Positions 19,701 through 31,000 of a stretch of 64,000 bases of DNA are shown here, in pieces (within the stretch, counting starts at the first letter, position 1; each line of letters begins with the position of its first letter). Both the position numbers and the translations under genes were made by a program. Under the pieces are notes generated by a model, which did not search any database, was not told the DNA's origin, and saw only the letters and a list, made by a program, of their open reading frames with translations. Source of the stretch: Brassica napus (taxonomy: Eukaryota > Streptophyta > Magnoliopsida > Brassicales > Brassicaceae); NCBI RefSeq assembly GCF_020379485.1, contig NW_026014893.1, forward strand, positions 124,001 to 188,000, given 5' to 3'.

Positions 19701-21315
19701 AACTAGAACCAGAAACAGAAGTAAACGAGCAGCTATATCTAGAAACAGGAGTGAGATCTTCAAGTAAATATAGCTCTCCTTTAGTCACTCCCTTTCCAAT
19801 CATCTTGCTGCTTTTAATATCCTGAAACTTCACATCATTAGGACTGAATATAACATTGCATTGCAAATCAGTAGCACATTTCTTAACAGATAACAAGTTT
19901 GAAGTAAATTCAGGCATATAAAAAGCTTTAGTTTCCTTATCAAACAGTTTAAGACTTCCTATTCCTCTAATAGGAATCTTATCTCCATTAGCAATCATTA
20001 CATTTCCATTCATTGGTACAATGTTTTTAATCAAATTAGTGTCACTTATCATATGATGAGATGCACCTGAATCAATCACTAATGGCTTAATGTCATGAGA
20101 ACTAGCAATATGTGCAAGGATACTAGATGGTTTGAATGCATGATCATTTCTAGCAAAGTTTGCAATCCTAGATTGATTTACCATTTCTATCAAGCTCTCA
20201 TGCATCCTATCAGTTCTAGTTAGATTCTTATAGTTCTCTACTACACTAGCACCAAATGAATACCCAAAGGTGTTACCATTCTCCTTGAACAACTTAATGA
20301 GAGCATCAAGGTCGGATCTCCTTAGATACTCTTGATCATTGTTCCCACGGTTGCTTGGTGCTCCAGTGTAGGCTACAAGAGACTTCCCATCACCTGCCTC
20401 ACGCCCATCTATCTCCTTTCCTTTGTTTGTACCAGCACCACTTGTACCATCCGAGACATTAGCCCTTGCCTCACGATCCTTCATGAACTTAGCCGGCTTG
20501 AGGTGAGGGTGGAGTATCCAGCATTGGCTCTTCTTGTGGCCATGCTTCTTGCAGTGATCACAACTCCCATTGAACCTCCTCTCCTCAAACTTCCCATGCG
20601 CAGCCTTGTTTGCTTGTGGAGCTTCACTCCCCTCCTCTTGAGTTGCTTGACTTGCAAGGGAAAGGTCTCCTTTCTTCCCAAACAGCCCAATGGAGCCTTG
20701 CTCCTTCTGAATCCGTGCACACACATCCTCAAGGTCAGGTAGAGTATCCTCCCTAAGTAGGTGCTGGATGAGACCGTTGTACGCTGGGTTTAGGGTGAGG
20801 AGTAACCCAAAGACCTTATCTTGCTCTCTCCTCTTGTTAAGCTCATCAGCATCCGTTGTGCTTGGCCTAAGCATCTCCATCTCGGACCAGAGGCTTCTGA
20901 ATCTTCCTAGATGCTTAGTGAACTCCATGTCTTCTTGTACAAGGTTGTTGATAGCTTGCTTCACCTCAAACACTCGGCTTAGGTTTGAAGTGTTGCCATA
21001 CACCTTCTTCAAAGTATCCCACAGCTCTTTAGCAGACTCACAGTAGCTGTATGCATCCAGAATAGCCGGCTCAAGGGACGCATGAAGCACAGACATCACC
21101 AACATGTCCTCTTGATGCCACTTCTCTTCTGCCTTGCTTGCGGCTTCATCTTCAGCCTCTCCTTGAGTGATGAGCTTTGGAGCTTCTCCTGGCGTGATGT
21201 GCTTCCAAAGCCCCTTGCTTCCCACTGTGGTTCTCACCATCCGAGACCACACCAAGTAGTTGTTTCCCTTGAAACACACCGCCACTTTCATGTTCATGTT
21301 CATCCCACTCTCCAT
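16756..21315 (-). CDS. A2 copia Gag-Pol polyprotein, complete (1519 aa)
   Basis: One uninterrupted frame carries every domain of a copia polyprotein: Gag, zinc knuckle at about 251-264, protease Asp-Ser-Gly at about 415, and the HHCC zinc region at about 540-580. Integrase Asp, Asp and Glu lie at about 590, 662 and 698, with exactly 35 residues between the last two. A charged linker rich in Glu and Gln (about 860-960) follows. RT shows the Met-Asp-Val-Lys segment at about 1118 and Tyr-Val-Asp-Asp at about 1198, and RNase H runs from about 1369 to the end. The start Met-Glu-Ser-Gly is preceded by about 250 nt of leader. There is no frameshift signal between gag and pol, so a single polyprotein is expected, with the gag/pol ratio set some other way. 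All visible catalytic residues are intact. Confidence 0.95.
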   Translation of the reverse strand: MESGMNMNMKVAVCFKGNNYLVWSRMVRTTVGSKGLWKHITPGEAPKLITQGEAEDEAASKAEEKWHQEDMLVMSVLHASLEPAILDAYSYCESAKELWDTLKKVYGNTSNLSRVFEVKQAINNLVQEDMEFTKHLGRFRSLWSEMEMLRPSTTDADELNKRREQDKVFGLLLTLNPAYNGLIQHLLREDTLPDLEDVCARIQKEQGSIGLFGKKGDLSLASQATQEEGSEAPQANKAAHGKFEERRFNGSCDHCKKHGHKKSQCWILHPHLKPAKFMKDREARANVSDGTSGAGTNKGKEIDGREAGDGKSLVAYTGAPSNRGNNDQEYLRRSDLDALIKLFKENGNTFGYSFGASVVENYKNLTRTDRMHESLIEMVNQSRIANFARNDHAFKPSSILAHIASSHDIKPLVIDSGASHHMISDTNLIKNIVPMNGNVMIANGDKIPIRGIGSLKLFDKETKAFYMPEFTSNLLSVKKCATDLQCNVIFSPNDVKFQDIKSSKMIGKGVTKGELYLLEDLTPVSRYSCSFTSVSGSSLSKNALWHARLGHPHNKALKLMLPGVSFENNECEACILGKHCRTVFTKSTTVYEKCFDLIHSDVWTAPCLSRDNHKYYVTFIDEKSKYTWLTLIPTKDRVLDAFKNFQAYVTNHYNAKIKIFRSDNGGEYTGQAFKLHLSQHGILHQTSCPYTPQQNGVAERKNRHLMEVARSMMFQSNVPKKFWSDAVATACYLINRTPTLILQGQSPFEVLNQYKPSLEHMKIFGCLCFVMVPGEIRNKLEAKSSKAMFIGYSSSQKGYKCYDPNTRRVLVSREVKFVEEKGYYEEQTQDDLKDLTSDRAETLRIILEGLGINMNQGGRSTTPVPDHQTSNLDHEGGNETRTQNREETSREESSGSHDQAVESNDQQEAEESQLREEGAEASQLGEERSEPSVLPQEEEQEMAQEGPVLRRSTRLRKDPSSWVNTRVYYNAQAVKHPTQAVCSFAKYPEAHCAFMVNLDENHIPRSYEEAMKDKEWKESVGAEAGAMIKNDTWYESELPKGKKAVSSRWIFTIKYKADGQIERKKTRLVARGFTQTYGEDYIETFAPVAKLHTIRIVLSLAVNLGWGLWQMDVKNAFLQGELEDEVYMYPPPGLEHLVKRGNVLRLKKAIYGLKQSPRAWYNKLSTTLNGRGFKKSELDHTLFTLTTPSGMVALLVYVDDIIITGSDKEGIKATKEFLKSMFEIKDLGEMKYFLGIEICRSKEGLFMSQRKYTLDLLKGAGAYGGKTARMPMEDGYKVPREGEIEDSKPFHDPKLYRKLVGKLIYLTITRPDICFAVNQVSQHMQLPKEHHWRMVERLLMYLNGSPDQGVWMGCNGSTEVVGYCDADWAGDRADRRSTTGYCTFIGGNLVTWKSKKQKVVSCSSSEAEYRAMLKLTNELVWIKGILKHLEIKQDTPMTMHCDNQAAIHIASNSVFHERTKHIEVDCHKVRQMIVLGVILPCYTRSEDQLADVFTKAARQKTMESIHIRLGLIDLGKRSS

Positions 21316-21562
21316 GTTGAATGTAGAACCCTTTAGACTTCAATAACTTTCTCTTGAGGTAACTGTCTTGAGCGAACACTAGTAGCTTCACCTTTTACCC
21401 ACACAGCTTCAATAACACCTCACACAACCAATAGAACTCAGAAAGACTACCCAGAACCGCTTAAGAACACACGAACACAAAACTGTCTCTTCAAAGCTTC
21501 AATCTTGAATCTTTAAAGAACCCAACGAAACCAAGTTTCCTATGAACCTGGCTCTGATACCA
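21316..21562 (-). promoter_or_regulatory. A2 leader and primer-binding site
   Basis: The complement of TGGTATCAGAGC lies at 21551-21562 directly against the 5' LTR and would bind initiator tRNA-Met. The rest is untranslated leader. Confidence 0.9.
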
Positions 21563-22163
21563 TATCACTTTTAGGATTGAGTAGAGTAATCTGAGTAAAT
21601 AAGAAAGACTAGAAGTGTTTTAGAAGAGATTTGAGTATGAAATGAGATTAGGAGTCTAGCATAGAATCATTGTGAGAATAAAGACTAAGAGAGACTCATA
21701 ACTTGCTTAATCTTATTAATGAGAGAGTTTACATATTTATATGAAGGAGAGAGCTAGGGTTTTCGTATACAAGAGGATAAGGTAAGCATGTGGAGTCAAT
21801 GCCTAATTCAAAACTATCCAATAAGGAGAGCCATCCGTGTGAGGCCTCTCTAGCTGGCTGATGCCTTTTGCTTTTACTTTCCAGCTGTGACAGCCTGTCC
21901 AAGACTCTCCCTTATCCTTTCCAACGGTCTGATCCATCCTCCAAAGGCTAAGGTAACTTCTCCTCTTTACTTAAGTAACTTGGGTAACTAGTGGTGAGGT
22001 TTGGTTGAGCTTTGGTCGATCCCATCTTGTACGGATGGTACGGCCATGTACGGCCTTGTACGGACTGGTTGATCCCAAAGCTCCCAAACCTTCCTAGTCT
22101 CCCTTCTCCTCATTCTACTCAAACCTCATCTCCCTTCTTCACTTAACTCAGCTCATCTCAACA
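21563..22163 (-). repeat. A2 5' LTR
   Basis: A 601-bp LTR nearly identical to 16015-16615. The TATA box complement TATTTATA lies at 21734-21741, and CCGTAC sites at about 22029-22066. It is followed by GAAAG, the second copy of the target duplication. Confidence 0.93.
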
Positions 22164-23712
22164 GAAAGCAGTACAAAGATGAAGGTTGCTGTGACTTTCA
22201 AGGGAAGTAACTACCTAGTATGGTCTAGGATGGTGAAGACTGCTGTGGGAAGCAAGGGCTTATGGAAGCATATCACATCTGGTGAGGCTCCAAAGCTCAT
22301 TACCCAAGGAGGAGACAAGGAGAGTGTCTCGGAAGCTGAAGCTGAGAAGTGGCAACAAGAGGACTTGATGGTGATGTCTGTTCTTCATGCCTCTTTGGAG
22401 CCGTCCATTCTTGATGCTTACAGCTATTGTGAGACAGCCAAGGAGCTGTGGGAAACATTGAAGAAGGTGTATGGAAACACATCTAACCTTAGCCGGGTCT
22501 TTGAAGTGAAGAAGGCTCTAAATGGCTTAGCTCAAGAGGACATGGAGTTCACTAAGCATTTGGGGAGGTTCAGGACACTCTGGTCAGAGTTGGAGATGCT
22601 AAGGCCAAGCACAACTGATCCGGAGCTTCAAAATGAAAGGAGGGAGCAGGATAAGGTCTTTGGGTTGCTGCTTACATTGAATCCGAGCTACAATATCAAG
22701 CATGTGCTGAGGGCTGAGAAACTCCCTGATCTGGAGGATGCGTGTGCTCAGATACAAAAGGAGCAAGGCTCCATTGGCTTGTTTGGTGGCAAAGGCGACT
22801 TGTCTCTAGCAAATGCTGCGCAAACTGATCATGAAGAGACTCCACAAGCCAATAAGGCAGCACACGGCAAGTATGAGGATAGGAAGTTCAATGGCAATTG
22901 TGATCACTGCAAGAAGCATGGACACAAGAAGAGTCAGTGCTGGATACTTCATCCCCACCTAAAGCCGGCAAAGTTCATGAAGGAAAGGGAGGCACGAGCC
23001 CACGCATCTGAGGGAACAAGTGGAGCTGGGTCATCTAACCGTGGAGCTGAAGGAGAGGGTCGTGAGGGTGATGGCAAGGCACTGGTGACATACTCAGGAG
23101 CTCCTAACAACCGTGGCAATGATCATGACTACATCAGGAGATCCGAGATGGATGCTCTCATCAAAATGCTCAAGGAGAACGGTAACACTCATGGGTACTC
23201 CTTTGGTGCGTCTATGATAGCTACATCTGCCTGTGTTGATGACATTGCTAGGATGAATAGGATTAAGAGTAATGAGAACTTTAGAAATGAGTACACCTTT
23301 GCTAGAAATGCTAGGATGAATCATGAGTCCAATGCATTTAGATCACCTTTGAACTTGTGTCATAATGCTAGCAACATAACTAAACCATTAATTGTTGATT
23401 CTGGTGCATCTCATCACATGATTAGTGATACAAATCTTATTAAGGATATAGAACCAACTAATGGACATGTTATGATTATAAATGGAGACAAGATACCTAT
23501 TAGAGGAATATGGAACTTGAAATTGTTTGATAAGAATACTAGAGCTTTCTATATGCCTGAATTTACATCTAACTTGCTATTTGTTAAGAAATGCACAACT
23601 GATTTGAATTGCAATGTTATATTCAGCCCTAATGATGTAAAGTTTCAGGATATTGAGAGCAGCCAATTGATTGGAAAAGGAATCACTAAAGGAGAGTTAT
23701 ACTTGCTTGAAG
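22164..23712 (+). pseudogene. B2 gag and protease, 3' truncated
   Basis: This continues the B2 polyprotein begun at 16007. It encodes Gag, a zinc knuckle near 22901-22942 and the protease Asp-Ser-Gly-Ala-Ser motif near 23397. The frame stays open to 23712, where it runs into the LTR end of D2 just before integrase. One change in the post-protease region (Ser to Phe near 23580) departs from the other copies. A few codons are missing in gag near 22692, where the other copies have Asn-Gly-Leu. The part present shows no nonsense codon. Confidence 0.88.
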
Positions 23713-24688
23713 TATAAGTTTTAACAGAGTTCAGGTTGTGTGTGTGATGAACACGCCCTTAAGGGCAAGAGATCTTGTCTTGTGACAATAATGGAAGAGA
23801 ATAAAAGAGAGACTGATGGAAGAATAAGAATGGTGTGAGATTAAGAGACTTTGAGTGAGAGATTAAGAGATTAGAGAGACTGAGAGATTAAGTAACCAGA
23901 GACTATGAAGGAGAAGGGAAAATCCCCCTTACTCACTTAGAGTTTACAAAATGCATACAAATGGCTTATATGTGCCTTTACATGAATCAGATCATAAACC
24001 TATATCCTAAGGCTGTAATTAAAAGATAGAATGGATGGCTAGGATGAGAGAAGGCTGGTCTTGGATGTTCTGGTGCAAGCTGTCAAGGGAGGCACGCCTG
24101 ATTTGACTGGAGGGGAGAGATTGGCTCATTTTGAATCAATGGCCAAGATGAGACAGTGTGGAGATAAGGCTGTAAAGGTAAAGCCACTTTTACTTTCCAG
24201 CCTGTCTCTTTGGATCACACAGCTCATACGGAATATTTCCTTCCTCTCCTTAAGTCTCCAACGGTCATAAGAGTTCAGACAATCCGCGCCCTATCCTTGC
24301 ACATTCTTCTTTTGGCTGAACCGGATGAATGGATGAGTCCCGGGTGTTGTACGGTCGATGTACGTCCTGGCCGGTCCGTACACTCGCCCTAAGTATGCAC
24401 ATCACCCATTCTTCTTCCTAAGTCTATCCACTCCTCTTCTTGGTTCACCCATGGCCGTACAAGGCCGTACTGTCCGTACTGATTCGTACCGACGCCCTAT
24501 CTTTGCACTTCATGCCATCTTCTCTCCAACTCCTCCACCTCTTCACATGATCAGTCTAAGTCTTTCCTAGACTTAACCTCACAAGATAACTACTTCAGAA
24601 CACTTCTGAAGCTTGATTGAACTCTTCTGGACATCTTCTAGAGCTTGCCCTATGATTGTACAAGCTCCATCTTCTCTTCAGTTAAATA
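23713..24688 (-). repeat. D2 3' LTR
   Basis: This 976-bp LTR aligns only loosely with the D1 LTRs, although the adjoining body is almost identical. Several GTAC-core sites lie at about 24349-24490. The boundary at 24688/24689 is set by the purine tract complement CTCCCCCTCAAGCTT. Confidence 0.82.
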
Positions 24689-24730
24689 CTCCCCCTCAAG
24701 CTTGACTTTAGGAGATCCTAAGCCAAGCTT

Positions 24731-24822
24731 GGAACTCTGAAGAGTCTCCCTCATTAAAAACCTTACAAGGAAAACCCATTGGGACAAAACCTTGCAAGGG
24801 AAAAAGAGTAGAGCTCTCCAAA
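24731..24822 (-). other. 3'-UTR hairpin (D2 copy)
   Basis: The inner stem pairs CCTTACAAGG (24761-24770) with CCTTGCAAGG (24790-24799) around the conserved loop. The conserved flanks CTCATTAAAAA and GGGAAAAAGAG are present. The stem sequence differs from the coding families. The outer stem is weak. Confidence 0.72.
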
Positions 24823-27303
24823 GCCTAGGGATTGGCCAGTGAGCTCTTGTGCCTTAGAACCAGTGTGGTTGGACACAAGAAGCTCTGGATCACGGCCTAA
24901 TAGGTGCAGTAACTCTTCACAGCTTTGCGTACACTTCACACTTCACACTTCAGCTTCACCTCTTCATGGAACCGGTTTGAAGTCTCCCCCTCTCAACTGA
25001 CTTCGCAGCCATCTTAGAGAAGCTAGGACACGACCAGATCATCTTCAAAACACCAGTGAGGCTGATCAACACTTCACACACGGCCTGCCCTCTTCATCAA
25101 CCAGGTTTGGAATCTCCCCCTCTCAACAGACTTCACAACCTCTTTAGAGAAGCTAAGAGATGACCCAGAACTGTTTAATGAGGCTACAAGCAATGGTACC
25201 TGATACATTATCCCAAAGGTGCATCAGTACCTATAAAAACCAAGAAAATGAATATCCTGCATCACACTTGATGCACACAATCTCAAAATTCAATCATAAT
25301 CATTTTAAGTATCTTTTCAAACACAAGCAATGAATAAGATGAATGAGAAAGATTGAAAAGAGTTTTAAAAGTCTAAGGGAACTTCCCTTGTGTTTTTGTG
25401 AGTTTCCTAACTCGGCCAATGCACCATCTTCATGGCATCATCAACTTCTTGGAAAGGCAGAATGGATTCATCAGCTTCTCCTCAATCACCTCTCATTGAA
25501 GCCGCATTGATGGAGAGCCTTCTTCCTTACTCGCCAAGGCTGCTCTGAACAGCCTTTTGCCTAGACACGCCACTGACTTGATCCGGTTGATGATCCTTGT
25601 AGAAGCCTTTGCAAAGACTTGTTACTGACCATGGATCATATGCATTAAGACTCCCCCACAAGCTTAGAACCTTTACTAGAAGGAGCTAAGCTTGTGATGA
25701 TCCTATGCATCTCCATGGTCTAATAACTATCATCTTTCATGATAGCTTTCTTCTTGTGAGTTTACTCTCTTCCTTAACCAGGAACTAGGGTGTTTGAATC
25801 ACCATAGAGAGTCTCACAAGACACACCTCTCATTGCATAATGACCCATGCTACACTTCCTGTAGACTAAGGACTAGATATGTCCAATGGTATTATGCAAT
25901 GGCCATCTCTCATTGCATACTCAATCACACTACACTTCCTGTAGATTATGGACTAACATGTCCTAGTGATGATATGCAATGGCACAAGACCTTTGTCTTT
26001 ACATTCTTGGTTGTTGGCGAGTTACATGTATCACATTCCTTGTGTACCTAACACCACCACAACTCAATGCAAGATCAGATCATCCCATTGGGATCAAACC
26101 AAGATTATCCATCCTGTTTGATCACCAATGCCACAATAATATATGATACTTGAAACAGGCTAGACAATCAAGACAATCAAGCAAAGACAATCAATTCAGT
26201 TTTTTTTTTAAATGCAACAATAGATGAATGCATTAGGTTACATACTAACTCTATGAATGAAATAGATTCAACCCAAATGAAACACAAGCCTAGATGATAC
26301 TTATGCAATCAAGGCGACAAGAGTGACTCAATTCATGCTTATGCTCACTAGTTTTATCAAAGCCAATGATTCAAATAGCTTAGACATACTTCTAAATGCT
26401 TATAAGACATCACTGATGGATTTAACTATGGCATAGCAACAATCAGAACTGGACTGAGTCAAGACAAGCAGATTTCAATCTCTAACAATGACAATGCACG
26501 TTCTATTTTTAAGTTCTCTAAATGCAATGCAAGCTTACATCAGTACATTTGCAATTTAGGCTCATTTTTAAATGCATTACTACAAGAATGCACAATCTTA
26601 AGGCTTTAGCTATATGAATGCAACAGGTTCAATCCATGAGCAATATTAAGTCTATGCACAACAGTTTCAATCAAAACCAATGATGCAAGTAACTTAGACA
26701 ATTTCTAATTGATGCAAGACTTTCATTGATGGATTAAACATAGGCAATAGTATCAGATAACAATAGGATTGAATTTAGACAGTATGAGTCATGCTTATGT
26801 ATGCAAAGCAACTTATCAATCATGATGCAAGCAGCAGAGACATTCTACTCAATTCTACAACACATTCATGATGATTCAAGTTATGGCAACACACAAGACA
26901 ATGCAATGAACAGAACATGAGATTCTGGGACTCTAGACATTACTTAATATCAATAAGACAATGCAGCAGCAAAACATTTTTAGTGCAATTAGCCTAGACA
27001 TTCTACTAGAAGCAATAAACTCTTAATGGAAATAGGGAAAGCACAGAGTATAATCAAGAGATAGACCTATCAAGACATATTAAAATAGATGAGACTAGGT
27101 TTACTCCCTTGGTTCAGATAATGAAGAGTGGTTCTTAAATTTGTCACTTGAATCCCCACTTTTTCTTCTTCTCTTATTGCAATCACCCTTCTGAATTTGC
27201 CACCATGATGGAATGCTTGTGGAAGCTTCAGCAACTTCTTCAATCACCTCACAATAGAAGCCGCCTTGATAGAGTAGCCTTCTTCTTCACACAGCCAAGA
27301 GTG
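24823..27303 (-). other. D2 non-coding body
   Basis: There is no open frame with recognisable protein similarity. The region is A/T-rich, with many short recurrent words such as TGCAAT and TCTAAGC. Near 24960-25160 two diverged ~125-bp copies of a segment with CTCCCCCTCTCAAC are found. Near 25650 a second purine-tract-like CTCCCCCACAAGCTTAG occurs. Both features recur in D1. Confidence 0.75.
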
Positions 27304-27924
27304 TGTTGAGATGAGATCACTTTGAGATGAGATCATGAGATGAAGTGTTGAGTAATGTATGTGAGGAGAGGGTATGAAGTAGTGAAGCATTAGGAAGAAA
27401 GGGATTGAGGAGGCTTAGTCCGTACAATCCGTACAGGCCGTACATGAGGAGTGGCCGTACAAGTCTTGGGTAACACTCTTCACTATTCAGGATGGTTACT
27501 TGTGAAAAGGGTGATGGTAACTATGGAGAGTTACCAGAACTTGATCAGACCGTTGAGAGAAGGATAAGGCCGCGGCTTGACAGGCTGTATGCAGCTGGAA
27601 AGGGAAAGCAACCTTATCCATTCATCCCACACATGTGGAGTCTCCCATTGGCTTAGTTTGAAACCGACGCCTAGCTCTTCCTTGACTTCACATGCTTTGC
27701 TTACTTTACCTTTAGGAAAACCCTTGTATCTTCTCCTATATATTTGTAAACTCTTCATTAATGATAATCAGACAGTTCTTGACACCAAAACACTCTCTTA
27801 GACTCAAAGGCTCTCAATCATGATCATACGCTAAACTCTTAGCTAAACTCATCACAAATCACCTCTAGACTCTTTCTAATCTCTTTCTTTCCTTATATCA
27901 AACTCAGATTCTCTAAAACTTATA
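27304..27924 (+). repeat. E 5' LTR and primer-binding site
   Basis: The LTR starts TGTTGAGATGAGATCAC and ends CTTATA. Four CCGTAC sites lie at 27419-27461, two of them inside TCCGTACAA or GCCGTACAA. A TATATAT box lies near 27737. The primer-binding site at 27925 reads TGGTATTAGAGC, one mismatch from the other elements. Confidence 0.9.
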
Positions 27925-28018
27925 TGGTATTAGAGCCAGGTTCATCATAATCTGGGTTTGAGTACTAGAACACTCAAGAACACACCAGCCGCTTAGCTTT
28001 CATCCGGGTGATTCTGAA

Positions 28019-31000
28019 ATGGAAAGCAACAAGGCAGTGGTTCCGGTTACTCTCAAGGGGGGGTAACTACCTTTTGTGGTCTCGTTTGGTGAAGACAGCA
28101 GTGGGGAGTAAGGGTTTATGGGGACACATCACACAGAGTGAAGCCCCAAAGCTCATTACTTATGAAGGCGACAAGGAGATTGTCGAGTGCGATGAAGAGA
28201 AGTGGGAGCAAGATGATCAGCTGGTGATGTCCATACTCCAACGGTCTCTTGAAGTGTCTATCCTGGAGGCATACAGCTACTGTGAGACAGCAAGGATCTT
28301 TGGGACACGCTAAAGAAGGTTTATGGTAACATCTCAAACTTGAGCCGTGTGTTTGAAGTGAAACGTGCTATCAACAGCTTGACACAGGAGGACATGGAGT
28401 TTACTAAGCACCTTGGGAGGTTCAGAGCCTTGTGGTCTGAACTGGAGATGCTGAGGCCAGGCACAACCAACCTAGATGAGCTGGCTGAGAGACGCGAGCA
28501 GGACAAGGTGTTTGGGTTGCTGCTCACGCTGAATCCAAGCTACAACAGCCTCATCAAACACATTCTGAGGTCCGGGAAGTTACCTGACCTTGAGGAAGTG
28601 TGTGCACAAGTTCAGAAGGAGGAAGGTTCTATCGGTCTCTTTGGAGGGAAAGGAGAGATCACACTTGCAAACCAAGCTGAAGTTCCGCAAGCAAACCGTG
28701 CGAGCTCTAACCAGTATGATGCAAAGAAGTTCACGGGAAATTGTGATCATTGCAAGAGACAAGGTCACAAGAAGAACCAGTGCTGGATCTTGCATCCTCA
28801 TCTGAAGCCGGCCAAGTTCTCAAGAGAGAAAGATGGGAGAGCCAATGTCTCGTATGCTGGAAGTGAGCCGGGAAGTTCAAGTGTTGCTGGGAGCTCAGGC
28901 CAAGCTGGAGAGGGCGGGACACGTGAGCCTGGAGATAGCAAGGCCCTGGTGACTTACACACCTCAGCCAAGCCTTCAGAACAACCGTGAGAATGAGTACC
29001 TAAGGAGATCAGACCTTGACTCCCTCATCAAAATGCTAAAGGAGAATGGTAACACACTTGGTACTCTTGGTTACTCCTTTGGTGCATTATATGAATCGTG
29101 TAGTATTGCTAGAGAACCTGATCATTCAAGCATTGCTTATAAACCTACTAGCATACTAGGACAGTCTCATATTGCACACAATCTGTTTAAACCATTGGTA
29201 GTTGATTCAGAAGCATCTCATCATATGATTAGTGATACTAGTTTGATTAGAGACATTGAACCTACAAATGGACATGTCATGATTGCAAATGGAGATAAAA
29301 TCCCAATTAGAGGAATTGGCAAGCTAAAATTGTTTGATAAAGACTCTAAAGCATTTTATATGCCTGACTTCACATCAAATCTATTATCTGTAAAGAAGTG
29401 TACTACAGATCTTAATTGCAATGTTATATTCAGTCCTAATGATGTGAAGTTTCAGGATATTGAGAGCAGCCAATTGATTGGAAAAGGAGTTACCAAGGGA
29501 GATTTATATTTACTTGAAGAACTAGCTCCTGTTTCTGATTACTTATGCTCATTTACTTCTGCTTCTATGATGAATAAAAATGCATTGTGGCATGCTAGAC
29601 TAGGTCATCCCCATGTTAGGGCTTTAAACTTAATGTTACCAGGTGTGGTATTTGAAAATAAGGATTGTGAAGCTTGCATTTTAGGCAAGCATTGTAAAAC
29701 TGTGTTTCCCATTTCATCTACTGTTTATGACAAGTGCTTTGATCTAATTCACTCTGATGTTTGGACTGCTCCTTGCTTGTCTAGGGATAGTTTTAAATAC
29801 TTTGTCACATTCATAGATGAAAAATCGAAATACACCTGGATAACACTTATTCAAACCAAAGATAGGGTGCTTGAAGCTTTTAAAAATTTTCAAAACTATG
29901 TGACTAACCATTACAATGCCAAGATTAAAATTTTGAGATCAGATAATGGTGGGGAATACACTGGTCAAGCCTTCAAGCAACATCTAGCGCAACATGGGAT
30001 ACTACACCAAACGAGTTGTCCTTATACTCCTCAGCAAAATGGAGTGGCTGAGAGAAAGAATAGGCATCTCATGGAGGTGGCAAGGTCAATGATGTTTCAA
30101 GGAAATGTCCCTAAAAGGTTTTGGAGTGATGCTGTGGCTACATCGTGTTATCTAATCAACCGGATCCCAACTAAGATTCTACATGATCAGTCCCCTTTTG
30201 AAGCCTTGAACAAGTACAAACCATCATTGGAGCATATGCGAATCTTTGGATGTCTATGCTTTGTCCTTAGGCCAAAAGAGTTGAGAAACAAGCTTGAAGC
30301 AACCAGCACAAGAGCTATGTTTGTTGGCTACTCTACTACTCAAAAGGGTTACAAGTGCTATGATCCTACTACTCGAAGAGTTCTAGTCTCTAGAGATGTA
30401 AAGTTCATTGAAGCTAAGGGGTTCTATGAGGAAAAGAATCAAGATGAGCTGCTAGAATTGACAAGAGAGTCAGATAGAGCGGCCAGCCTTAGAAGTATTC
30501 TAGAGGGGCTTGGGATACATACTACCCAGGATCCGAAGGAGAGACGCAGTACAACAACCACACAACCTACCGAGGCATCAAACTTAGATCATGGGGGGGA
30601 AAACACACCTGAACCAGCTGAAGTACATGTTGAAAGCCATGATCAAGAAGGCTCAGGTGATCATGATCAAAGTATGATGCAGGAAGATACGGAGGTACCA
30701 AGCCAAGATCAAGAGGAGGAAACTAATGCAACTACAACTGAACCTGAATCAGAGCCGGCGGTGCAGCCATTGAGAAGAAGCACCAGAGTGAGAAAGGATA
30801 GTTCCAACTGGGTAAACACGAGAGTGTACTACAATGCCCAGGCTGTGGAACATCCCTCTCAAGCTGTGTGTTCCTTTGCTCATTATCCAGAAGAACATTG
30901 TGCCTTTATGGTAAGCTTAGATGAGAGCCATGTACCAAAGTCATATGAGGAAGCCATGAAGGACAAGGAGTGGAGGGAATCAGTGGGAGCTGAATCCAAT

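Larger units (their letters stand above)
16015..22163 (-). mobile_element. Intact Ty1/copia element A2
   Basis: The 6149-bp element is complete: two 601-bp LTRs, primer-binding site, one open gag-pol frame, 3'-UTR hairpin, purine tract and the target duplication GAAAG on both sides (16010-16014, 22164-22168). By eye the LTRs differ at one position (near 16142). This makes it one of the youngest insertions in the window and a candidate for an active copy. It sits antisense to B2, seven bases into that element's start. Confidence 0.95.
15137..23712 (+). mobile_element. Ty1/copia element B2, split by A2, 3' part missing
   Basis: Its 5' LTR (15137-15733) begins inside a CentBr monomer, so it inserted into satellite. 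The coding start ATG is at 16007, and A2 inserted seven bases later. The frame resumes at 22169 after the GAAAG duplication and runs through gag and protease until 23712, where the LTR end of D2 begins. Integrase, RT, RNase H and the 3' LTR are not in the window; they may lie beyond its right edge if D2 is an insertion, or may be deleted. Confidence 0.87.
23713..27303 (-). mobile_element. Non-coding LTR element D2 (3' LTR plus part of body)
   Basis: In element sense this is the 3' part of a body (27303 to 24689), the purine tract and a 976-bp LTR (24688 to 23713). The body is collinear with D1 53455-56065 and very similar to it (about 2.6 kb in both) and has no long open frame. The LTR starts TATTTAAC in place of TGTTGAAC and ends ACTTATA. 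Its left end cuts B2 (candidate duplication TGAAG at 23708-23712). Its body is cut at 27304 by the 5' LTR of E. Confidence 0.85.

Noticed and set aside
24061..24570. Small plus-strand frames in the D2 LTR as host genes
   Set aside because: They lie inside a recognised LTR, with no start context, splice structure or protein similarity.
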